A stretch of 24,519 nt of DNA from Sphingomonas sp. (GTDB lineage Bacteria; Pseudomonadota; Alphaproteobacteria; Sphingomonadales; Sphingomonadaceae), in contig JAICVC010000010.1 in NCBI GenBank assembly GCA_025935515.1, positions 1 through 24,519 on the forward strand, written 5' to 3'. Position 1 is the first letter of the stretch. Every line of letters starts with the position of its first letter. The notes beneath the pieces were generated by a model. It made no database searches, was not told the DNA's origin, and saw only the letters and a program-made list of their open reading frames with translations. The position numbers and the translations under genes were made by a program. Below, piece after piece: positions 1 to 6,909 of the stretch.

Positions 1-281
1 AAGGTCGTCTGGTCGTAGGTTTCCTTGTCCATGAAGACCAGGCTGTCGCCATCGGCGAACAGGAACTGGAAATCCTTGGTGTCGAGCCGCACCTTCTCCA
101 CCGTCTCCGCCGAGCGGAAACGGACGTTGTTCTTGCGGCCATCGCGCAGATTCTTCATCTCGACCTGCATATACGCGCCGCCCTTGCCGGGCTGGGTGTG
201 CTGGATCTTCACCGCGCGCCAGATGCCGCCCTCATATTCGATGATGTTGCCGGGACGGATGTCCACGCCGCTGATCTTCAT
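1..281 (-). CDS. efp: Elongation factor P, N-terminal part (cut by window start)
   Basis: EF-P binds between the ribosomal P and E sites and relieves stalling at polyproline stretches. The first 93 codons are present, starting at the ATG at 281-279; the rest lies beyond the window. The N-terminal KOW-like domain is clear. It carries the loop motif QPGKGGAY, whose Lys33 corresponds to the residue that is post-translationally modified in many bacteria (known for the family; whether and how it is modified here is not visible). The next gene upstream on the same strand is an M23 peptidase ending 43 nt away, so the two may be co-transcribed. A purine-rich GAGAGAAG stretch sits just before the start. 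Confidence 0.95.
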   Translation of the reverse strand, partial: MKISGVDIRPGNIIEYEGGIWRAVKIQHTQPGKGGAYMQVEMKNLRDGRKNNVRFRSAETVEKVRLDTKDFQFLFADGDSLVFMDKETYDQTT

Positions 282-324
282 GTCTTCTCTCGGAGAAAGT
301 GTTGGGAAAGAGCCGGGGCGCGCT

Positions 325-945
325 CTAGCCGCTGACCTTTTTCCCGGCAAGCAGCGGGTAGGGATTGATCGCGGTGCCGTTCCACCAGCGCTCGCCCGGC
401 GCCATCGAATTGATCGCGAAGTGGAGATGCGGACCGGCCGCGCTCGCGTCGCCGGTATGGCCGACGCGGCCGATCACCTGCCCGCGCTTCACCTGCTGGC
501 GCTCGGCGAGCCCCGGCGCATAGGCCGAGAGGTGGGCGTAATAGTAAATCCATTTCTGGTCGTTCGACCGCTCGTAGATGGTGATGCCGCCGCGGACGCT
601 GTTGAACAATTTCTCGATCGTCCCGTCCGCAACTGCGATCACCGGAGTCCCTTCGGCGGCCATGATGTCGATGGCGTCATGACGTCGCCCTTGCCCGCGG
701 GCGTCGTCGTAGGTGTCGCTCAACTGCTCCGGCTTAACTCCAACGACCGGCAGCGCGAGCCCCGACGGCGCGACCTGCACCTGCTGTGCGACCACGACCG
801 GCGGCGCGTTCTCGGCCTTGACCGTGACCACCGGCCCGCTGCGCGCGACGCTCGGCCGCGGCTGCGGCACGAAATTGTAGAACCAGATCCAGAACATGCT
901 GGTCACGAACGCCGTGAGCAGCGCCGTTCCGATCACTTTCAACAT
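325..945 (-). CDS. M23 family metallopeptidase (LytM-like), membrane-anchored
   Basis: Predicted zinc peptidoglycan endopeptidase of 206 aa. A hydrophobic N-terminal segment (about residues 4-25) should anchor it in the inner membrane, followed by a Pro/Ala/Val-rich linker and a C-terminal LytM domain (about 80-195). The zinc ligands of the family are present: HDAID (H89, D93) and GPHLHF (H175), with H138 in YYAHLS and H173 as the other conserved histidines. The frame stays open 17 codons further upstream, but the ATG at 945 is preferred because it begins directly at the membrane segment. It stands head to head with the DUF72 gene, with only 41 nt between starts. A true hydrolase rather than a degenerate EnvC/NlpD-type activator is inferred from the complete metal site. 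Confidence 0.9.
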   Translation of the reverse strand: MLKVIGTALLTAFVTSMFWIWFYNFVPQPRPSVARSGPVVTVKAENAPPVVVAQQVQVAPSGLALPVVGVKPEQLSDTYDDARGQGRRHDAIDIMAAEGTPVIAVADGTIEKLFNSVRGGITIYERSNDQKWIYYYAHLSAYAPGLAERQQVKRGQVIGRVGHTGDASAAGPHLHFAINSMAPGERWWNGTAINPYPLLAGKKVSG

Positions 946-986
946 CCTTGGCAACCCTCGCGCGGCAACGTTGTTCAGCTGCAACG

Positions 987-1736
987 ATGGAAGCAACGAG
1001 TGTATCCAATGTCCACGTCGGCTGCTCTGGCTGGGTCTACAGGCATTGGCGCGGGCTGTTCTATCCGGAAGGGCTGCCGCAGAAGCGCTGGTTCGAACGC
1101 TACGCGGAAGAGTTCGACACGGTCGAGATCAACGCCAGCTTCTATCGCCTGCCGCTCGCTTCGACATTCGAGGGCTGGCGCGACAAGGCGCCGCCGGGTT
1201 TCCGCTACGCGGTGAAGGTCAACCGCTTCATCACCCATATGAAGAAGCTGCTGGGTTGCAGGGACGAGGTCGACCGCTTCATCGAGCTGGCGCGTCCGCT
1301 CGGGGATAAGCTCGGACCCCTGCTCTGCCAGCTTCCGCCGAGCCTCCACAAGGACCTCGAACGGCTCGACAGCTTCCTCTCGTGGCTGCCGACCGATATC
1401 GAGCAGGTCGTCGAGTTCCGCCATCGGAGCTGGTACGACGAGGACGTCCTCTCGCTGCTCGACCGCCACGGCGTCGGGTTCGTGGTGCACGATCTCAAGG
1501 GCCTCATCTCGCCGCGCTGGGCGACCGGCCGCACGGCCTACGTCCGCTTCCACGGCACCAGCGGCAGGTACCACGGCCGTTACACTAACGAGGCGCTGCT
1601 CGACTGGACCGACTGGATCAAACAGCAGCGTGACGAAGGCCGAACTGTCTGGTGCTACTTCAACAACGACATCCACGGTCACGCGATCGAGGATGCACGA
1701 ACCCTCAAGTCGATGGTGGGCCAAATGGCCCGCTGA
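987..1736 (+). CDS. DUF72 domain-containing protein (YecE-like)
   Basis: A 249-aa TIM-barrel-type protein of the DUF72/YecE family, whose biochemical role is not established. The typical N-terminus is visible (VGCSGWVYRHWRGLFYP), followed by FDTVEINASFYRLP, the central VVEFRHRSW and the late YVRFHGTSGRY and VWCYFNND blocks. The frame is open for 13 more codons upstream; the ATG at 987 is chosen because it gives the family-like short lead into the GCSGW motif and does not run into the divergent M23 gene. It is followed 35 nt later by the 2OG oxygenase gene on the same strand. Function cannot be assigned from sequence. Confidence 0.92.
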   Translation: MEATSVSNVHVGCSGWVYRHWRGLFYPEGLPQKRWFERYAEEFDTVEINASFYRLPLASTFEGWRDKAPPGFRYAVKVNRFITHMKKLLGCRDEVDRFIELARPLGDKLGPLLCQLPPSLHKDLERLDSFLSWLPTDIEQVVEFRHRSWYDEDVLSLLDRHGVGFVVHDLKGLISPRWATGRTAYVRFHGTSGRYHGRYTNEALLDWTDWIKQQRDEGRTVWCYFNNDIHGHAIEDARTLKSMVGQMAR

Positions 1737-1771
1737 TTGGCAAGGGCCCCATTCTCTAGCAAAGTGCCGGC

Positions 1772-2482
1772 ATGGCCGATGCCGGACCGCCTCCCTATTA
1801 CGAGCCGCCGACGCCGTTCGCACAACAGCAGTCGGACTTGCGCGCCGGGATTGCGCGCCGCATCGGCGACAATCTCGAAAGGACGCCGGGGCTCTGGCGG
1901 TTGTGCTGGCCGGCAACTCAGCCGATCCAGCTTTATATCGCGGACGCGTTCCTGGAGGCCGAAACCTGCCGCCAGATGTGCGCGAAGATCGACGAAGGCA
2001 GCTATCCCTCCCCACTCTACGAGAAGGACAAGTGGGAGGACGTCCGCACCAGCTACAGCTGCAACCTCAACGCCTACGACCCGCTGATCGTCGAGATCAA
2101 CGAGCGGATCGCCGACATGCTCGGGATCGACAAAATCCAGGGCGAGCCGCTGCAGGGCCAGCGCTACCAGGAGGGCCAGCGGTTCCGCGAGCATGCCGAC
2201 TTCTTCTACATCGATGAACCCTATTGGAAGGACTACGAGCCGCACGGCGGACAGCGCACCTGGACCGCGATGATCTACCTCAACCAGCCGGAAGCCGGAG
2301 GTGCGACGCGGTTCAAATTGCTCGACTTCCAGGTCGAGCCGACGCTCGGCCGGATCCTCATCTGGAACAATATGGCGCTCGACGGCAGCCCCAACCCATG
2401 GACCCTGCACGAGGGCATGCCGGTCGAGGCCGGGACCAAATATATCGTCACCAAATGGTACCGCGAACGGCAGTTCGTTTAG
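1772..2482 (+). CDS. 2OG-Fe(II) oxygenase, prolyl 4-hydroxylase-like
   Basis: A 236-aa cytosolic dioxygenase of the P4H-alpha type, expected to use 2-oxoglutarate, O2 and Fe(II) to hydroxylate a substrate that cannot be named from sequence. The iron triad and the 2OG anchor are visible: H141 and D143 in REHADFF, H213 in WTLHEGMPV, and K223 in GTKYIVTKWY. The conserved RTWTAMIYLN strand and GGATRF (about 163-181) precede them. No signal peptide is seen. The first 50 residues are Pro-rich and not typical of the core fold. Its stop codon is interleaved with that of the convergent thiE gene (shared TTAG at 2479-2482). Confidence 0.92.
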   Translation: MADAGPPPYYEPPTPFAQQQSDLRAGIARRIGDNLERTPGLWRLCWPATQPIQLYIADAFLEAETCRQMCAKIDEGSYPSPLYEKDKWEDVRTSYSCNLNAYDPLIVEINERIADMLGIDKIQGEPLQGQRYQEGQRFREHADFFYIDEPYWKDYEPHGGQRTWTAMIYLNQPEAGGATRFKLLDFQVEPTLGRILIWNNMALDGSPNPWTLHEGMPVEAGTKYIVTKWYRERQFV

Positions 2483-3146
2483 GGCTTCAGTACTTCCGTG
2501 AAGGCTCGCGCCGCAGCAGCCGGATCGTCCTTGCCCCACACCGCCTGGCAGACGGCGATGAAGTCGGCGCCGGCGTCGACCAGGGGCTTGGCGTTGTCGG
2601 GGGTGATCCCGCCGATCGCGACGCAGGGAATTTCGAACAGGCTCGACCACCAGGTGAGGATCGAGGGCGCGGGCCGGTAGTTCGAAGGCTTGGTCGTGGT
2701 CGGATAGAAAGCGCCGAACGCGACATAGTCCGCGCCCGCCTCGCCGGCTTCCATCGCGAAATGGCGGCTGTCGTGACAGGTCTTGCCGATCTGCGCCGAC
2801 GGGCCGAGCAGCGCGCGGGCTTCTCGTACGTCGCCATCGGTCCGGCCGAGATGCACGCCATCCGCACCTAGGCGCTTGGCGAGCGCCATGCTGTCGTTGA
2901 CGATGAACGCCACGTCGGCGTCGGCGCAAATGCGCTGGAGCGGCTCGGCAAGCCGCGCGAGCTCATGCTCGGCGACCTCCTTGACGCGAAGCTGGAATGC
3001 CGTCGCGACCCCGGGTTCGACGGCCGCCTTCAGCCGGTCGGGAACATGCCGCCGACTTCCTGCGGGCTGATCAGGTACAGTTTCGCCCGTTCCGAGCGCT
3101 GCGGCGGGCGAAAATCGATCGGGTCGAAATCTATCTCTTCTGTCAT
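2479..3146 (-). pseudogene. thiE: Thiamine-phosphate synthase, frameshifted
   Basis: ThiE joins HMP pyrophosphate and THZ phosphate to give thiamine phosphate. The body is convincing: VNDSMALAKRLGADGVHLG, GKTCHDSRH, GADYVAFGAFYPTTTKP and the phosphate loop VAIGGIT. The N-terminus is in a different frame. From the ATG at 3146-3144 one reads MTEEIDFDPIDF through AKLYLISPQEVGGMFP, a good first ThiE strand, and then meets TGA. Family-like sequence resumes as DRLKAAVEPG one frame over. One missing C in the minus-strand run at 3042-3040 (CCC where CCCC would restore the frame) explains this. The open frame that continues upstream to 3213 is only the translated inverted repeat. The start codon itself lies inside the repeat at 3142-3217. 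It is the last gene of the tkt-gap-pgk-fba cluster. It may be a real lesion or a homopolymer sequencing error. Confidence 0.87.
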
Positions 3147-3217
3147 TGCGAGGAGGGCATGCGACGAAGCAATCCAGCGGCGCAAGGTCTGGATTGCTTC
3201 GCTTCGCTCGCAATGAC
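3142..3217. repeat. Inverted-repeat element, copy A (fba-thiE junction)
   Basis: An imperfect hairpin with perfect 11-bp ends GTCATTGCGAG and CTCGCAATGAC and perfect inner blocks CGAAGCAATCCAG and CTGGATTGCTTCG. The left arm is longer (36 nt) than the right arm (29 nt), so the element has an orientation. The thiE start codon (3146-3144) is part of the long-arm terminus. Copies B and C occur at 18811-18875 and 20822-20901. Confidence 0.9.
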
Positions 3218-3225
3218 GAAGGAAA

Positions 3226-4122
3226 CTACGCCAGCACCTTTGCGGTGGAAGCGCGGTGAATTTCGTCGATCGCGGTTCCTAGCGTCCGGTTAAACTCCTC
3301 GTCACTCTGCTGCGCGCGGAGGTCGGACAGCAAGGCGCGGCTGAAGCTGGCGATCATGCCGCGGTTCCTGGCAAGCTCGCGGCAGGCTTCCTCGCGGCTG
3401 AAGCCGCCCGACAAAGCGACGACCCTGAGGACCTTCGGATGATTGACCAGCGGGTCGAACAAGCCAGCGTTCGCCGGAATCGACAGCTTCAGCATCACTT
3501 GCTGGCCATCGGGAAGCTCATCCAGCTCCTCCAAGATCGCCGCGAGCAGTAGCTCGTCACTTTCTGCGCGGTCGCCGCTCTTTATGTTCACCTCGGGCTC
3601 GATGATCGGCATCATGCCGTGGGCGAGCACCTGCCTGGCGACTTGGAACTGCTGCGCGACCAGGACCGCGATACCCGCCTGGTCGGCCGAGTTGATCACC
3701 GACCGCTCCTTGGTCCCGAACACGCCGAGACCCTTGGCGCGCACCAGCAGCGCGTCGAGGTCCGGCATCGGCTTCATCATCTGGACGCCGTTCTCGGCCT
3801 CGAGACCCTTGTCGATCTTGATGAAGGGAACGACGCCCTGGTCGATCAGCGCCTGCGGCGTCGGCTTGCCATCGACCGTACCGTCCATCGTCCGCTCGAA
3901 CAGGATCGCGCCGATGACCTTGCCGCTGCCGAAGCAGGGCGAGGTGATGATCCGCGACCGCATCCGGTGGATGAGGTCGAACATCTCCTCATCGCTGCCC
4001 CACGCGCCCTCCTCGATGCCGTAGCCTTTGAGCGCCTTGGGCGTGGACCCGCCGGACTGGTCGAGCGCGGCGATGAAGCCGTCGCCTTGTCGGATTTTCG
4101 CAGTCATTTCAGTGTGGTTCAT
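3226..4122 (-). CDS. Class I fructose-bisphosphate aldolase
   Basis: Cytosolic Schiff-base aldolase of 298 aa, which splits fructose-1,6-bisphosphate to DHAP and glyceraldehyde-3-phosphate or does the reverse. Family landmarks are GFIAALDQSGGSTPKAL near the N-terminus, PFIKIDKG (about 99-106), MPIIEPEV (about 171-178) and VMLKLSIP, whose K212 is the candidate Schiff-base lysine. The ATG at 4122 (MNHTEMTAK) is chosen over an open extension to 4161, because the extension runs into the VOC gene that ends 14 nt upstream. It sits in the carbon-metabolism operon after pgk and VOC; the inverted repeat A separates it from thiE. Metal-dependent class II is excluded by motif content. Confidence 0.95.
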   Translation of the reverse strand: MNHTEMTAKIRQGDGFIAALDQSGGSTPKALKGYGIEEGAWGSDEEMFDLIHRMRSRIITSPCFGSGKVIGAILFERTMDGTVDGKPTPQALIDQGVVPFIKIDKGLEAENGVQMMKPMPDLDALLVRAKGLGVFGTKERSVINSADQAGIAVLVAQQFQVARQVLAHGMMPIIEPEVNIKSGDRAESDELLLAAILEELDELPDGQQVMLKLSIPANAGLFDPLVNHPKVLRVVALSGGFSREEACRELARNRGMIASFSRALLSDLRAQQSDEEFNRTLGTAIDEIHRASTAKVLA

Positions 4123-4136
4123 GGCGTCCCCAATTA

Positions 4137-4556
4137 TCAGCGTTTTGGAACCGGGGCCCACGGCGGGCCCTTGAGCTCGAGATTGTTTCCTTCCGGATCG
4201 GTCACGTAGATGGATGGACCGTCACCGTCCGCACCGTAGCGCGACACGATCTCGCCTTCGATGCCGTGGCCCTTCAAATGCTCGACTACGGCCTGGCCAT
4301 CCCACGGCAGCACACGGAAGCAGATGTGGTCGACGTTGCGGCCTTCCTTGCCGGGAGCCGCACCGCCGCTGCGGCCGAGCCGCTCGTCAACCGGCACGAA
4401 ATCGATCAGCGAAGTACCGACGCGCAACTGGTAAAGTCCCAGAATTTCCTGGTTCTTCTCGGGCTTCGCGCCGAGCACGTCACAGTAAAATCGCGTCATC
4501 TTCTGAAGATCGCGCACGCGCAGCACGACGTGATCGATGTTCCGGATGTTGATCAT
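4137..4556 (-). CDS. VOC family protein (glyoxalase/bleomycin-resistance fold)
   Basis: A 139-aa single-unit vicinal-oxygen-chelate protein with two beta-alpha-beta-beta-beta modules. NIDHVVLRVRDL opens the first and NVDHICFRV the second, ending in VTDPEGNNLELKGPP. Likely metal ligands are H9, H77 and E127. Its ATG overlaps the pgk stop as ATGA (4556-4553), so translation is probably coupled to pgk, and it ends 14 nt before the aldolase start. The placement between pgk and aldolase suggests a role linked to glycolytic intermediates, for example triose-phosphate-derived aldehyde damage; that is inference only, since VOC proteins have very diverse substrates. Confidence 0.9.
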   Translation of the reverse strand: MINIRNIDHVVLRVRDLQKMTRFYCDVLGAKPEKNQEILGLYQLRVGTSLIDFVPVDERLGRSGGAAPGKEGRNVDHICFRVLPWDGQAVVEHLKGHGIEGEIVSRYGADGDGPSIYVTDPEGNNLELKGPPWAPVPKR

Positions 4557-5758
4557 GTGCGCTCGAGCGCAGCCACGCCCGGCAGCGTACGCCCTTCCAT
4601 CCACTCGAGAAACGCTCCGCCTGCGGTCGAGACGAAGCTGAAATCGTCGGCGACGCCGGCATGGTTGAGCGCGGCGACCGTGTCGCCGCCGCCCGCCACC
4701 GACACCAGCGAGCCTTCCTTGGTCAGCGCCGCGGCGGTCTTGGCGAGCGCGACCGTCGCCGCGTCGAACGGCGGTGTTTCGAATGCACCCAGCGGCCCGT
4801 TCCAGACGAGCGTGCGGCAGGTCTTGAGCGCGTCGGCGAGCGCCTCGACCGCGGCCGGGCCGACGTCGAGGATCATCTCGTCGGCAGCAACCTCGTGGAC
4901 GTTGCAGGTGCGGACGCTCGGCGGGTTGGGCGCGAACTCCTTGGCGACTACCACGTCGTAAGGAAGATGGATCGTGCACCCGGCCTGCTCGGCCCGGTCG
5001 AAGATGGCGTTGGCTTCGCCGGTCAGCTCATGCTCGCACAGCGACTTGCCGACGTTGATCCCCCGCGCGGCGAGGAAGGTGTTGGCCATGCCGCCCCCGA
5101 TGATCAGATGATCGACCTTGCCCACGAGGTGGCCGAGCACTGCGAGCTTGGTCGAGACCTTCGCGCCACCGACGACCGCGGCGACGGGCCGCTCGGGGTC
5201 ACCGAGCGCGCGTTCGAGCGCCTTGAGCTCGGCCCCCATCGCCCGCCCGGCGAAACTCGGCAGATAGTGGGTAATCCCCTCGGTCGAGGCGTGCGCGCGG
5301 TGTGCGGTCGAAAAAGCGTCGTCGACATAGAAATCGCCGAGCGCCGCCATTCCCTTCGCCAAATCCGGGTCGTTCTTCTCTTCGCCGTCGTGAAACCGCG
5401 TGTTCTCGAGGATTCCGATATTACCGGGAAGCATGGTCGCGACCGCGCGCTCCGCCTCCGGACCCTGGCAATCCTCGATGAAGCGCACGGACCGTCCCGA
5501 GAGCCGATGCAGCGGCAGTACCAGCTGCGCGGTCGACATGTCCGGCCGAACTTCGCCCTTCGGCCGTCCGAAGTGTGAAAGAAGCAGGACAATGGCCCCG
5601 CGATCGCTCAGTTCGAGCACCGTCGGCAGCATCGCCCGCAGCCGGGTATCGTCGGTGACCTTCGCGCCGTCCATCGGCACGTTGAGGTCGACGCGAACGA
5701 GAACCTTTCTGCCGGCCAAATCCTCCGGCAGATCGTCGAGCGTCTTGAACTGTTTCAT
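4553..5758 (-). CDS. pgk: Phosphoglycerate kinase
   Basis: Transfers phosphate between 1,3-bisphosphoglycerate and ADP in glycolysis and the reverse in gluconeogenesis; cytosolic monomer. The 401-aa length is normal. The 3PG-binding N-domain shows VLVRVDLNVPMDG and LLSHFGRPKG, and ENTRFHDGEEKNDP follows. The hinge region is GGAKVSTKLAVL, and the C-domain nucleotide site includes IIGGGMANTF, VWNGPLGAFE and VAGGGDTVAA. It lies 143 nt downstream of gap on the same strand; that gap holds an 18-bp palindrome and a tandem 9-bp repeat close to the start codon, possible control sites. It overlaps the downstream VOC gene by 4 nt. Confidence 0.98.
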   Translation of the reverse strand: MKQFKTLDDLPEDLAGRKVLVRVDLNVPMDGAKVTDDTRLRAMLPTVLELSDRGAIVLLLSHFGRPKGEVRPDMSTAQLVLPLHRLSGRSVRFIEDCQGPEAERAVATMLPGNIGILENTRFHDGEEKNDPDLAKGMAALGDFYVDDAFSTAHRAHASTEGITHYLPSFAGRAMGAELKALERALGDPERPVAAVVGGAKVSTKLAVLGHLVGKVDHLIIGGGMANTFLAARGINVGKSLCEHELTGEANAIFDRAEQAGCTIHLPYDVVVAKEFAPNPPSVRTCNVHEVAADEMILDVGPAAVEALADALKTCRTLVWNGPLGAFETPPFDAATVALAKTAAALTKEGSLVSVAGGGDTVAALNHAGVADDFSFVSTAGGAFLEWMEGRTLPGVAALERT

Positions 5759-5766
5759 GTCGGGCG

Positions 5767-5809
5767 AAAGTTCACAAAGTTCACGACCCTACGCGCACGG
5801 GCGTGCGCG
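5767..5809 (-). promoter_or_regulatory. Palindrome and tandem repeat upstream of pgk
   Basis: Between gap and pgk, 5792-5809 reads CGCGCACGGGCGTGCGCG, two perfect 8-bp arms around GG. Next to it, 5767-5784 holds AAAGTTCAC twice in direct tandem, ending 8 nt from the pgk start. Both could be an operator or an RNA structure in the pgk leader. No known regulator motif is recognised. Confidence 0.35.
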
Positions 5810-5901
5810 CGCACGACGCGACAGCGTGACGGGATACGCACGGCGCTGGCTAACTGCATCATCAGGCGGCCATAAGCTCAAAGAAAGCCTGTAGGACAGT
5901 C

Positions 5902-6909
5902 CTAACCCAGCCTGGCCATCGCCCCGGCGGTGTCGACCATGCGGTTCGAGAAGCCCCATTCATTGTCGTACCAACTAAGGACCCGGACCAGCTTGCCCTC
6001 GATCACTGCGGTCTCGAGGCTATCGACCGTCGAGCTGGCGCTGGTGTGCATGAGGTCGATCGAGACCAAAGGTTCGTCGGTGTAGTCGAGGATGCCCTTG
6101 AGGCGATCGGTCTGCGACGCCGCTTTCAGGATCTGGTTGACCTCGTCGCGGGTCGTGTCGCGCTTGGGCGTGAAGGTCAGGTCGACGAGGCTGACATCGG
6201 GCACCGGCACGCGGATCGCCGAACCGTCGAGCTTGCCCTTGAGCTCGGGCAGCACCTCGCCGACGGCGCGGGCGGCGCCGGTGGTCGTCGGGATCATCGA
6301 CATTGCCGCGGCGCGGGCGCGGCGGAGGTCGGAATGGATCTGGTCGAGGATCTTCTGGTCGTTGGTGTAGGCATGGACCGTGGTCATCAGCCCACGCTCG
6401 ATCCCGAGCGCGTCGTTCAGCACCTTGGCGACCGGCGCGAGGCAGTTGGTTGTGCACGACGCGTTGGACACGATGGTGTGGTCCGCGGTCAGCTTGTCCT
6501 CATTGACTCCGTAGACGACGGTAAGATCGACGCCCTTCGCCGGCGCCGAGATCAGGACCCGCTTCGCGCCGGCATCTAGATGCTTTTGGGCGCTGTCTCG
6601 GTCGGCGAAAAAGCCAGTACATTCAAGGGCGATGTCGACATTGTTCGCAGCGTGCGGAAGATTCGCCGGGTCGCGCTCGGCGGTCACGTGGATGCGCTTG
6701 CCGTCAACCAGGATGTCGTTGCCGTCGGTGGTCACCTCGCCCGGGAACTTGCCGTGCACGCTGTCGTGCTTGAACAGCCACGCATTGGCCTTGGCGTCGG
6801 CGAGGTCGTTGACGCTGACCAGCTCGAGCCCGCAGTCGGGCCGCTCGAGGATGGCTCGGGCGACCAGCCGGCCGATGCGGCCGAATCCGTTGATGGCGAC
6901 TTTGGTCAT
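5902..6909 (-). CDS. gap: Glyceraldehyde-3-phosphate dehydrogenase, type I
   Basis: Oxidises and phosphorylates glyceraldehyde-3-phosphate to 1,3-bisphosphoglycerate with NAD(P)+; cytosolic tetramer in the family. 335 aa, normal length. The Rossmann start VAINGFGRIGRLVAR and the catalytic SNASCTTNCLAP with Cys152 are intact, as are HAYTNDQK and the C-terminal WYDNEWGFSNRMVD. The ATG at 6909 abuts the transketolase stop without a gap (TAAATG), and the SD-like GAGG lies inside the end of tkt, so translational coupling is likely. The gene ends in a small palindrome (5892-5904) that overlaps its stop codon. Cofactor preference was not decided from sequence. Confidence 0.98.
   Translation of the reverse strand: MTKVAINGFGRIGRLVARAILERPDCGLELVSVNDLADAKANAWLFKHDSVHGKFPGEVTTDGNDILVDGKRIHVTAERDPANLPHAANNVDIALECTGFFADRDSAQKHLDAGAKRVLISAPAKGVDLTVVYGVNEDKLTADHTIVSNASCTTNCLAPVAKVLNDALGIERGLMTTVHAYTNDQKILDQIHSDLRRARAAAMSMIPTTTGAARAVGEVLPELKGKLDGSAIRVPVPDVSLVDLTFTPKRDTTRDEVNQILKAASQTDRLKGILDYTDEPLVSIDLMHTSASSTVDSLETAVIEGKLVRVLSWYDNEWGFSNRMVDTAGAMARLG

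Noticed and set aside
25..1215. 396-aa plus-strand open frame over efp and the M23 gene
   Set aside because: It crosses two recognisable genes on the other strand plus the start of DUF72 and shows no family motifs.
3147..3213. Longer thiE start reaching 3213 in the downstream frame
   Set aside because: The extra N-terminal residues (CFVACPPRNDRRD type) are the translated inverted repeat, and residues up to the frameshift do not resemble ThiE, whereas the other frame does.
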